Source: Micrococcaceae bacterium Sec5.8
Lineage (GTDB): Bacteria > Actinomycetota > Actinomycetes > Actinomycetales > Micrococcaceae
DNA length: 64,000 nt
NCBI GenBank assembly: GCA_039636775.1
Contig: CP143429.1
Coordinates: 186,001-250,000, forward strand
Direction: 5' to 3'
The translations under genes and the position numbers were made by a program. The notes under the pieces are model-generated. The model worked only from the letters and a program-made list of their open reading frames with translations, made no database searches and was not told where the DNA came from. Shown one piece after another: positions 53,403 through 64,000 of the stretch; position 1 is the first letter of the stretch, and every line of letters begins with the position of its first letter.

Positions 53403-54212
53403 ATGTCCGCCGCCGTCCTGCCCCTGCCGCGCGGGCACGCCATCGAGCGGGTCGCCGTCGTCATGCCCGCCCACAACGAGGACGAGCACCTCGGCCGCGC
53501 CCTGCTGGCTGTCCAGCGCGCCGCCGACGCACTGCACCGGCCCCGCCCCGACGTGGAGGTCGAGGTGATCGTGGTCCTGGACAGCTGCACCGACGGATCC
53601 GCGGGCATCACGGCCGGCTACACAGCGGCGGACCGGCGCTTCAGGGCCCTCGAGGTGCGCTTCCGCAACGCCGGTGCCAGCCGCGCCGCCGGCATCCGGG
53701 CCGCAGGGATCGGAACGTCCCGGCGTCGGCCGCCCGGCAAACGGTGGACGCCGCCGCCGTGGGCAGGACGCACATGGCTGGCCAATACCGACGCCGATTC
53801 GCAGGTCCCGGACAACTGGCTTGTCCGCCAACTGGAATTTGCAGAGGCTGGAGCCGACGCCGTCCTGGGCTCGGTGGAACCGGACCCTGCCGGTATGGAT
53901 CCGGAGCTGCTGCGGCGCTGGCTGGAACGCCACCCCTTTGAGGAGGACCACCCGCACATTTACGGCGCCAACTTCGGGGTCCGGGCCTCCGCTTACCTCG
54001 CCGCCGGGGGCTTCCCAAAACTTGCCTCGCACGAGGACCGGACCCTGGTGCAAAGCCTTCGAAGCCGGGCGTTCACCGTGACAGCCACCGACAGCGTGCG
54101 CGTGCTGACCTCGGGCCGGATCCAGGCCAGGGCACCGCACGGTTTCGGCTCCTACCTCCGGACGCTGGGACGGCACCCCCGCCCGCGGCCGACTGATGCA
54201 GATTCTCCTTGA
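53403..54212 (+). CDS. Family 2 glycosyltransferase
   Basis: 269 residues from ATG 53403, 4 bp after the previous stop. GT-A features: VAVVMPAHNEDEHLGRAL, VIVVLDSCTDGS and the metal-binding TDAD in WLANTDADSQVPDNW. GANFGVRASAYLAAGGF follows, and a possible acceptor-site acid is in SHEDRTL. No membrane segment, so soluble or peripheral. Probably glycosylates the product of the two upstream enzymes. Confidence 0.88.
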   Translation: MSAAVLPLPRGHAIERVAVVMPAHNEDEHLGRALLAVQRAADALHRPRPDVEVEVIVVLDSCTDGSAGITAGYTAADRRFRALEVRFRNAGASRAAGIRAAGIGTSRRRPPGKRWTPPPWAGRTWLANTDADSQVPDNWLVRQLEFAEAGADAVLGSVEPDPAGMDPELLRRWLERHPFEEDHPHIYGANFGVRASAYLAAGGFPKLASHEDRTLVQSLRSRAFTVTATDSVRVLTSGRIQARAPHGFGSYLRTLGRHPRPRPTDADSP

Positions 54213-54493
54213 CGCCGGTGGTACTGCCCGCCACCAGCATCTACGAGTCCATGCCGACTCTAGGTCTCGCCCAGGCGACCGGGACGGTGCCCGTCGGGCC
54301 AGGAAACCGGCACGCGCGGGACCGGCTGTCAGGCCCGGGCTGACACGCGCCCAGATGACGCAGCGGCGTCCCCAGCCCGGCGTGACCTTTGGCCCTAACC
54401 ACCCGGCACGGCAGGGGCGCACCCTCGATCCATGAGCTACCTGACCCGGGCTGGTCGGTCTACAGCAGTGCGCTTATCCGGCCCCGGGAAACC
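54213..54493. other. Intergenic between the cassette and the P-type ATPase gene
   Basis: 281 bp. A short open stretch after the GT2 stop (reading VVLPATSIYESMPTLGLAQA) could be a relic, but I cannot identify it. No terminator with a T-run seen. Confidence 0.4.
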
Positions 54494-57127
54494 ATGACGC
54501 CGGAGGCTCCGGCCGAAGGGGCCGGCGCCGGGACGTTGCCGGGCGTGGCCGGGCTGAGCTCCTCCGAGGCGGCCCGCAGACTCGCTCAGGCCGGGGCGAA
54601 CAAGCTGCCGGAGGGTGGCGCAGTACCCGCCTGGCGGAGGCTGCTGGCGGAATTGACCCACTTCTTCGCCGTGCTGCTGTGGTGTGCCTCAGTGCTGGCC
54701 TACGTGGCCGGCATGCCGCAGTTGGCCGTCGCAATCGCCGTCGTAATCCTGGTGAACGGGGTGTTCGCCTACATCCAGCAGGAGCGGGCGCAGCATGCCG
54801 CCGCAAAACTCCGTGAGTTGCTCCCTGCGATGGTTTCGGTCCGCCGGGACGGCCGGATTCTCAAGGTCCACACCACCGAGCTGGTGCCGGGCGACGCCGT
54901 GGTTCTGGTTGCCGGCGACCGGGTCCCGGCGGATCTTCGGCTGGCGGTGGTAGCGGGTTGTTCGGTGGACGAATCGATGCTCACCGGCGAAAGCGAGGCG
55001 CTCGCCAAGGTGCCGGGGGACACTGTTTTTGGTGGGACCTTCCTGGTCAACGGCCAGGCGGAGGGCGTGGTCGCAAGCACAGGCGCGAACACCCGGCTCG
55101 CCGAAATTGCGGCCCTGACGGGAAAGGTCGAGGCGCCCCCGAGCCCGCTGGCCCGGGAACTGCAGCGAATCGTCCGCATCACCGCGGTGATGGCGTTGAG
55201 CATCGGCGCCCTGTTCTTTGTGCTTTCCCTACTGGTCGGGATCTCCTGGCGGGACGCCTTCCTGTTTGCCATCGGTGTCATGGTGGCGCTGGTGCCGGAG
55301 GGCCTGCTGCCCACAGTCACGCTGTCCCTGGCCGTCGGGGCGCAGCGCATGGCGCAGCGCAACGCGCTGGTCCGGAACCTGGAAGCGGTAGAAACACTGG
55401 GCTCCACCACGTTTATCTGCACGGACAAGACCGGCACGCTCACCCAGAACCGGATGAACGCCGTCGAGGTGTGGACTCCGGCTGGGGTGCTGAGCGTCAT
55501 CGGGTCCGGGTACGGGCCGGAGGCCGAGGTCACCGGGACGGGCGCCGGGGAGGCGCGCCATCTCAGCATCGCCGCGCTGGCAGCGTCCGTGGGCCGCGCG
55601 GTGCTCCGCCACGGGCAGTGGGAGGCCGAGGGGGACCCAATGGAAGCCGCCATCGATGCTCTCGCCACCCGGCTGGCAGCCCCCGGGCCGCACCGCGATG
55701 AACCCGCGGTATCGCACCGCTTCGCCTTCGATCCCCGGCGGCTGCGGGAATCAGCGATCGTCGGGACCACGCTGTACGTCAAAGGCGCTCCGGAGTCAGT
55801 CATTCCACTGTGCGGAGACGGCGCCGGCCCCGCCTTGCGGATGGTCGATCAGATGGCCTCGCGCGGGCTCAGGGTTTTGGCTGTGGCACAGCGGGGCCTG
55901 CCCGGCCTGCCCGGCGCCAACTTCGAACTGGAAGAGGCGGAGCGCGGGTTGGCGCTGCTGGGGCTGATCGGCCTGCATGATCCGCCCCGCGCCGAGGTCC
56001 GCGTCGCGCTTGAGGCGGCCCGCGAAGCCGGCATCAAAGTGGCCATGGTCACCGGCGACCATGCCTTCACCGCTGCTGCCATCGCCCGGGAAACCGGGCT
56101 GATCGGAACGCCGGAGCTGGTCCTGGAAGGACACAACCTGCCCGAGGACGACGCCGTCCTGACCGCGTTGCTGGACCGCGACGGTGTGGTGGTCAGCCGG
56201 GTCACTCCGGAACAAAAACTGCGGGTGGCCCGTCTGCTCCAGCGCCGGGGCCACGTGGTGGCGATGACCGGCGACGGCGTCAACGACGGCCCCGCCCTCC
56301 AACAGGCCGACATCGGCGTTGCGATGGGGCGCAGCGGCACGGACGTGGCCCGCGAAGCGGCGGACCTGGTGCTGCTCGACGACGACTTCGCGACCATCAT
56401 CGCCGCCGTGGAACAAGGCCGCGCCACCTACGCGAACATCCGGCGCTTCCTGACCTACCACCTGACGGACAACGTCGCCGAGCTCACCCCGTTCGTGATC
56501 TGGGCACTCTCCGGTGGCCGCTTCCCACTGGCACTGAGCGTGCTGCAGATTCTGGCCCTCGACATCGGCACCGATCTGCTCCCAGCCCTGGCACTCGGCA
56601 GCGAGGCGCCGAGCAAGGGAACACTCAAACGTCCGCCGGAGCGCAGGCACCTGATGGACCGGGCCCTGCTCTTGCGCGTGTTTGGCCTGCTGGGTCCGGT
56701 GGAGGCCGTGTTTGAGATGACGGCGTACACGGCCGTGCTGCTCGGCGCCGGCTGGGCGCCGGGCGCGGAGCTGCCGGCGGCTGATGTGTTGATGGCCGCC
56801 TCCGGTGCCGCGTTCACCACCGTGGTCCTGGCCCAGCTCGCCAACGCGTTCGCCTGCCGCAGTGCCACCACGCCGCCGTGGCGGCTTGGCTGGTTCAGCA
56901 ACCGGCTGCTGATCTGGGCTGTGCTGGCAGAGCTGGGGCTTCTGGCGGTCTTCCTGTTCCTCGGACCGCTGGCCGCCCTGCTGGGCCACGCCCCGCCGTC
57001 GCCCGGTGGCTTGGCCGTGGCGCTCGCCGCCATACCGGGCGTGCTCCTGGCGGATTGGCTCTACAAAACTGTCCGCCAGTACCGGGCAGGAAAGGCCATC
57101 CCGGCCACCGGGGTCGAAAGCCTCTGA
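54494..57127 (+). CDS. P2-type cation-transporting ATPase, Na,K-ATPase-like
   Basis: 877 residues from ATG 54494; the frame is open 35 codons earlier but without a better site. The phosphorylated Asp is D311 in CTDKTGTLTQNRM. Helix 4 has VALVPEGLLPTVTLSLAVGA, and the A-domain TGES is in MLTGESEAL. The helix 5-6 region TDNVAELTPFVIW...LALDIGTDLLPALALGSE is close to animal Na,K-ATPase (P2C) rather than SERCA. A C-terminal block of four helices completes it. Ion unknown. Followed 33 bp later by PEP synthase. Confidence 0.9.
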   Translation: MTPEAPAEGAGAGTLPGVAGLSSSEAARRLAQAGANKLPEGGAVPAWRRLLAELTHFFAVLLWCASVLAYVAGMPQLAVAIAVVILVNGVFAYIQQERAQHAAAKLRELLPAMVSVRRDGRILKVHTTELVPGDAVVLVAGDRVPADLRLAVVAGCSVDESMLTGESEALAKVPGDTVFGGTFLVNGQAEGVVASTGANTRLAEIAALTGKVEAPPSPLARELQRIVRITAVMALSIGALFFVLSLLVGISWRDAFLFAIGVMVALVPEGLLPTVTLSLAVGAQRMAQRNALVRNLEAVETLGSTTFICTDKTGTLTQNRMNAVEVWTPAGVLSVIGSGYGPEAEVTGTGAGEARHLSIAALAASVGRAVLRHGQWEAEGDPMEAAIDALATRLAAPGPHRDEPAVSHRFAFDPRRLRESAIVGTTLYVKGAPESVIPLCGDGAGPALRMVDQMASRGLRVLAVAQRGLPGLPGANFELEEAERGLALLGLIGLHDPPRAEVRVALEAAREAGIKVAMVTGDHAFTAAAIARETGLIGTPELVLEGHNLPEDDAVLTALLDRDGVVVSRVTPEQKLRVARLLQRRGHVVAMTGDGVNDGPALQQADIGVAMGRSGTDVAREAADLVLLDDDFATIIAAVEQGRATYANIRRFLTYHLTDNVAELTPFVIWALSGGRFPLALSVLQILALDIGTDLLPALALGSEAPSKGTLKRPPERRHLMDRALLLRVFGLLGPVEAVFEMTAYTAVLLGAGWAPGAELPAADVLMAASGAAFTTVVLAQLANAFACRSATTPPWRLGWFSNRLLIWAVLAELGLLAVFLFLGPLAALLGHAPPSPGGLAVALAAIPGVLLADWLYKTVRQYRAGKAIPATGVESL

Positions 57128-57160
57128 CACCGGACCGGCCTGCCATCACACGATGGGTCC

Positions 57161-59551
<2,391 letters not shown>

Positions 59552-61570
59552 ATCCGCCTGGTTCCTGCCCCGGTGCCGTGGGGGCGGAGCTGTACGTGCC
59601 GGCGCTGTTCCTGCCGGCGCTGAGCGCCCGCAGCGCATTGAGGATCGTGGCCAGGTCCACCAGCTCCTGGGACAGGGCGCCGGCGATGGCGGGGACGTAA
59701 CCCGCCGCGGCCGCAACCATCAGCGCCACGCTCAGCGCGATGCCGATCCAGATGCTTTGCAGAGCAACCTTGATGGTGCGCTGGCCGATCCGCACGGCGG
59801 CAGCCACTTTGGACAAGTCATCGAGGATGATGACGACGTCGGCCGACTCGCCCGCCGCCGTCGAGCCGCGCGCGCCCATCGCAATGCCGACGTCGGCGAC
59901 GGCCAGGACGGGGGCGTCGTTAACGCCGTCGCCGACCATCAGGACGGGACGGAGCGGCAGCGAACGGACAGCTTCGACCTTGTCAGCCGGCATGCACTCG
60001 GCACGGACATCGGTCAGCCCGGCTTCGGCCGCGATGTGCTCTGCAGTGGCAAGCGCGTCGCCCGTCAGCATGACCGTCTCGGTGACGCCAAGGTCCTGGA
60101 GTTCGGCCAAGGTGCGGCGGGTCTCCCTGCGGATGGGGTCGCTCATCACCAGGGCGCCGGCGAATTCCCCGGCCACGCCGACGTAGATGGCGAGTTCGCC
60201 GCTGGCAAGCTCCATCTCCACCACGCCGGGGGCTGATTCCGCCACGAAGTTGGGCTTGCCGACCACCACGTCGCGGCCATCGAAGCGCGCCCGGACGCCG
60301 TGGGTGGCGAACTCGGTGGCTTCCGTCGCAGCCTCGAAGACCAGCCCGCGGCTCCGCGCGGCGTCCATGACGGACGCGGCGAGCACATGGGAGGAATACT
60401 GCTCAGCTGAGGCTGCCAGCCCCAGCACACCGTCCTCGGTGAAGGACCCCGCCGTGCGGACGGCCACCAGGGCCGGGCGGCCATAGGTCAGGGTGCCGGT
60501 CTTGTCGAAGGCGGCGGTCTTGATCCGGCTCAGTTGCTCCAGGACGCCGGCATACTTGACGATGATGCCACCCCGCGCGGCGCGGCTCATGCCGCCCAGG
60601 AATGCCACCGGGGCGGCAATCAGCAGCGGGCACGGTGTGGCCACCACCAGCACTTCGGCGAACCGCGCCGGGCTGCCGCTGACGATCCAGCCGATCGCAC
60701 CGAGGAGGTAGGCGAGGGCGGTGAACGGCACGGCATACCGGTCCGCGAGCCGCACCATGGGTGCCTTGCTGTCCGCCGCCTCCTTGACCAGGGCAACGAT
60801 ACGGCTGTACTGCGAATCCTCCATCCGGGCTGTGACCTGCATCCGGACTGCGGCTTCGCCGTTGAGGGAGCCGCTCATGAGCCCGTCGCCGGCCACCCGT
60901 TCCACCGGAAGGCTCTCGCCGGTGAGGGAGGACTCATCGAAGCTGCCCGCATTCGACAGCAGGATCCCGTCCAGCGGCACCACTTCACCGGGCCTGACCA
61001 ACAGGATGTCACCAATCTGGACGTCAGTGGCGGCAACATCCTCGTGCTGGCCACCAGTGTGGTTGTCGCCGTCGGCGGTATCGGCTGGACTGGTTCCGGC
61101 TGCGGCGGTTCCGTTGCGCTCCCGGTGCGCCGTCTGTGGGACGCGCTCCAGCAGGGAAGTCAGTTCCTTCTTGGCGCGGCCGGCGGCGTAGTCCTCGAGG
61201 GCCGTGCCCCCGGCCAGCATCAGGACGATGATCATGGAGGCAATGAACTCGCCCACCAGAACAGTACTGACGATAGCGGTCACGGCCAGGATGTCGATGC
61301 CCCACTGGCCGCCCATCAGCCGGCGAACCATGCCCACCGCCAGATAGGCCGCCACAGCAAGGGCATAGATGCTGGCCGTTATCTGCGCAATCAGCGGCTG
61401 CCCGGACAGGAGCAGCAGGAGTACCGCGAGCAGGGCACCGACAGTGCCGGCAACAAGCGGATACCGGAGCAAAGTTTTCACGGGTGTCCTGCCTCAGTAT
61501 TCGCGTTGGAATTAGGCGTCATCCTCTTTGCATCCTACTGCCCACCCCTCCGGCGAGGCGCTGTGCAGAC

Positions 61571-61617
61571 CTAGATTACGCAGCGCCTGATTAGGCAGTG
61601 CCTAGATTACGCAGCGC
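61571..61617. repeat. Three tandem ~16-bp units upstream of the reductase gene
   Basis: CTAGATTACGCAGCGC, a variant CTGATTAGGCAGTGC, then CTAGATTACGCAGCGC again. They sit between the divergent metal ATPase and reductase genes and might be binding sites. Confidence 0.7.
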
Positions 61618-61751
61618 CGGGAGCCGTCATCTGCCAAGGCATGAAAGGCTGGAGCGGGGCAAAGCCGTGACCACCCAACCGGCCCAGGGCGGACCAGGCC
61701 CCGCGCACCGGGAGCGCTCCGCGCAGCCGGACAGTACCAGGAGGAAATGCC

Positions 61752-62867
61752 ATGAAAAGCAGTGCAGAGAACGTCGAGACCAGAACTGCCCTGGTGGTGG
61801 GAGCCAGCGGAATTGCCGGATCCGCCCTGGTTGAGAAGTTGGCGGACGCGGGTTGGGACGTGCTTGCGCTGTCCCGCAGCGGCGTCCGGCGCAGCGACGT
61901 CCGCCATGTGGGTGCCGACCTCAATTCCGTCGAGAGCCTGCGTTCAGCCCTGGCGGGCGAGCGGCCGAGCCACGTGTTCTACACCGCGTGGTCACGGATG
62001 AACACGGAACAGGAAAACATCGACACCAACGCGGCTATGCTGCGGAACCTGCTCGTCAGCCTCAGCGGCCATCCGGTGCGACACGTCGCCCTCATGACCG
62101 GGCTCAAGCACTACCTCGGCCCGTTCGAAGCCTATGCGGCAGGGGAGATGCCCGATACCCCTTTCCGGGAAAGCGAACCGAGGCTGCCGACGCCCAACTT
62201 CTATTACGCCCAGGAAGACGAGTTGTGGGCTGCCGCCGAGAAGCAGGGCTTCGGCTGGTCCGTGCACCGTGCACACACGGTGATCGGACATGCCGTTGGC
62301 AACGCCATGAATATGGGCCTCACACTCGCCGTCCAGGCATCCATTTGCCGGGAACTCGGTCAGCCGTTTATCTTCCCCGGCTCCGAGACGCAGTGGAACC
62401 GCCTGACGGACATGACCGACAGCGGGCTGCTGGCCGAACACATGATCTGGGCGGCCACCGCCGACGGAGTGGCCGGCCAGGCCTACAACATCGTCAACGG
62501 CGACGTTTTCCGCTGGCGGCGCATGTGGCCCGCGCTGGCCGCCTATTTTGGGGTGGAAGCCGTGGGATACGAAGGCCGGCCGCGCCCACTGGAACAGCAG
62601 ATGCTCGGCAAGGAGGGCCTCTGGGCAGACCTCGCCGCCCGCCACGGGCTGACCGAACCCGATCTGGCGCGGGTGGCCTCCTGGTGGCACACGGACGGCG
62701 ACCTTGGGCGGAACCTCGAAGTGGTCACGGACATGAGCAAGAGCCGCCTCGCGGGCTTCACCGGATACCGGCGGACGGAAGACGCCTTCCTGCGGTTGTT
62801 CGACCGTTTTCAGGCCGACCGCCTGATTCCGGCCGCACCCCAGGCCCCGCGGGCCCTTCAGCCCTAG
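61752..62867 (+). CDS. PRISE-like NAD(P)-dependent reductase (SDR family)
   Basis: 371 residues from ATG 61752 with AGGAGG upstream. Nucleotide loop VVGASGIAGSALVEKL; then MTGLKHYLGPFE and the signature PNFYYAQED, characteristic of progesterone-5-beta-reductase/iridoid-synthase-like enzymes, which reduce enones. The catalytic Lys is K of GLKHYLG and Tyr of NFYY. Bacterial substrate unknown. Monocistronic or with the deacetylase 32 bp downstream. Confidence 0.88.
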   Translation: MKSSAENVETRTALVVGASGIAGSALVEKLADAGWDVLALSRSGVRRSDVRHVGADLNSVESLRSALAGERPSHVFYTAWSRMNTEQENIDTNAAMLRNLLVSLSGHPVRHVALMTGLKHYLGPFEAYAAGEMPDTPFRESEPRLPTPNFYYAQEDELWAAAEKQGFGWSVHRAHTVIGHAVGNAMNMGLTLAVQASICRELGQPFIFPGSETQWNRLTDMTDSGLLAEHMIWAATADGVAGQAYNIVNGDVFRWRRMWPALAAYFGVEAVGYEGRPRPLEQQMLGKEGLWADLAARHGLTEPDLARVASWWHTDGDLGRNLEVVTDMSKSRLAGFTGYRRTEDAFLRLFDRFQADRLIPAAPQAPRALQP

Positions 62868-62899
62868 CCTGGCGGCGGCGGGTGGTGCCACAGTGAAGC

Positions 62900-63868
62900 A
62901 TGCGGTCCCTCTTCTCAAGCCGGCGCCGATGGCTGGCGGCCGCGATTGCCGTCCTGCTGCTGGCCGCCGCCGTGGTGCTGGCCGTCGTGCTGACGGCGGT
63001 GCCGCCGTCGGCCGTTCCTGCACCGTCACCATCATCTTCGGCCCCGTCCGGCGCGACGGCCAGCGCGACTCCCAGCCCGTCCGAGAGTCCGACGCCGGGT
63101 TCCACGCCATCGGACAGTACCGTCCCCAGCCCCAGCGCCACGGTTCCTGCCGTGCCGGCTCCCGTGCCCACTGTCCCGGCGCCTCAACCCCCGGCGCCTC
63201 AACCCCCGGCGCCTCAACCCCCGGCGCCGTTCCCCGCCGCGCTCGCCGGCCGTGACCTCGAGGTAATCCCGGGGGCAGGTCCGGTGGTGGCGCTGACGTT
63301 CGACGCCGGAGCCAATTCGGCGGGGTTGCCGAGCATCCTCCAAACCCTGGCGGCCGCTGGTGTCCGCGGCACGTTTTTCCTCACCGGCAACTGGGCCGTC
63401 GCCAACCCGGCAGGAGCGGCGGCCATCATGGCTGGCGGCCATCGGGTGGGGAACCACTCGATGACCCACCCGGGCTTCACCGGACTCTCCGACGCCGCCA
63501 TCGGAGACCAACTGGCCCGGGCGCAGCAGGCCATTCAAGCCGGCGGAGTGGATCCTCGGCCCTTATTCCGCTTTCCCCTCGGCGACCGTGACGCCCGGAC
63601 CATCGCCACGGTCAATGCCAACGGTTACCTGCCCGTCCGCTGGACCGTGGACACCCTCGGCTGGAAGGGCAGCAGTGGCGGGATCACGGCGCAAATCGTG
63701 GCAGACCGTGCGCTCGCCCGGCTCCAGCCAGGGGAGATCGTGCTGATGCATATCGGCTCCAACCCCGACGACGGGACCACCCTTGATGCCGATGCCCTGC
63801 CGGGGATGATCCAACGGATCCGCCAGGCCGGTTACGGCTTCACCACCCTCAACGCGCTGCTGCGCTGA
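62900..63868 (+). CDS. Secreted or membrane-anchored polysaccharide deacetylase (NodB)
   Basis: 322 residues. N-terminal hydrophobic segment after RSLFSSRRRW serves as signal or anchor. A Ser/Pro/Thr linker includes a PAPQPP repeat (15-bp unit near 63178-63225). The NodB domain (~125-322) has VVALTFDAGANS (first Asp), HRVGNHSMTHPGF (zinc His pair), RFPLGDRD and LMHIGSNPDDG. It removes N- or O-acetyl groups from wall glycan or another envelope polysaccharide. The segment usually reading RxPxG is FRFPLG here. Confidence 0.88.
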   Translation: MRSLFSSRRRWLAAAIAVLLLAAAVVLAVVLTAVPPSAVPAPSPSSSAPSGATASATPSPSESPTPGSTPSDSTVPSPSATVPAVPAPVPTVPAPQPPAPQPPAPQPPAPFPAALAGRDLEVIPGAGPVVALTFDAGANSAGLPSILQTLAAAGVRGTFFLTGNWAVANPAGAAAIMAGGHRVGNHSMTHPGFTGLSDAAIGDQLARAQQAIQAGGVDPRPLFRFPLGDRDARTIATVNANGYLPVRWTVDTLGWKGSSGGITAQIVADRALARLQPGEIVLMHIGSNPDDGTTLDADALPGMIQRIRQAGYGFTTLNALLR

Positions 63869-63953
63869 TGGCCGGCAGGGAAGTCCGGGACTAACCAGAC
63901 ATTGCGGTGGGCGGACACTGTCGCGGTGGCCGGATGCCTGATACGACTAAGGC

Positions 63954-64000
63954 ATGACGGAGTCGCCCACCCTTGCCGCAGCCCTGGCACCTGTGGATGC
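63954..64000 (+). CDS. Start of a gene cut by the right edge of the window
   Basis: An ATG at 63954 opens MTESPTLAAALAPVDA and runs off the window. No strong ribosome site, so tentative. Confidence 0.35.
   Translation, partial: MTESPTLAAALAPVD

Overview
The window is high-GC actinobacterial DNA, most like an Arthrobacter/Pseudarthrobacter-type Micrococcaceae chromosome. This rests on overall protein character: a divergent LigD/Ku pair, a DeoR-type fruR-fruK-fruA-ptsH operon, a DUF6458 protein, a DUF222/HNH endonuclease and frequent ATGA/GTGA start-stop overlaps. I found no tRNA, rRNA or CRISPR array.

Layout. 1-8.2 kb: a GAF/GGDEF/EAL c-di-GMP protein, a CstR-like thiol repressor, a membrane acyltransferase, a small GNAT protein, an uncharacterised protein, an SDR carrying a perfect 69-bp in-frame duplication, and an FUSC membrane protein. 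8.2-15 kb: an MHS-type transporter, two small hydrophilic proteins, and the NHEJ pair ligD/ku with a SAP-like protein. 15-20 kb: the fructose PTS operon on the minus strand, with its promoter and a 111-bp tandem repeat upstream. 20-33.4 kb: a ketosynthase and an esterase-like hydrolase; a LacI-type palindrome before a beta-phosphoglucomutase/GH65 phosphorylase pair; an MFS exporter, an aldehyde dehydrogenase, an orphan PxpA, a DUF445 protein and a GDPD.

33.4-44.8 kb looks accessory. It has a lipoprotein, a TetR/DHA2-efflux/SDR block, a HELIORHODOPSIN gene, a decayed tetR copy, an IS110 scrap, a secreted LGFP-repeat SGNH hydrolase, a 5'-truncated P-loop kinase, an intact IS30 element, and a frameshifted DUF222/HNH gene that ends inside the IS. 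The heliorhodopsin promoter and the DHA2 promoter are recognisable paralogues: same -35, same 18-bp spacer, and a related palindromic operator just after the -10. The heliorhodopsin therefore appears to belong to the regulon of the TetR at 34.4-35.0 kb, together with an efflux pump and an SDR. This is the most interesting system I see.

44.8-64 kb: a two-gene ABC exporter, DoxX, AzlC/AzlD, an orphan TetR, a thiamine-binding-type protein and an O-methyltransferase relic. Then comes a tightly coupled uncharacterised cassette (acyl-CoA dehydrogenase-like, PIG-L deacetylase fused to a methyltransferase, GT2 glycosyltransferase). After that are a P2-type (Na,K-ATPase-like) cation ATPase, PEP synthase, a convergent P1B metal ATPase with a TPC motif, a PRISE-type reductase, a secreted NodB polysaccharide deacetylase and the first codons of another gene at the right edge.
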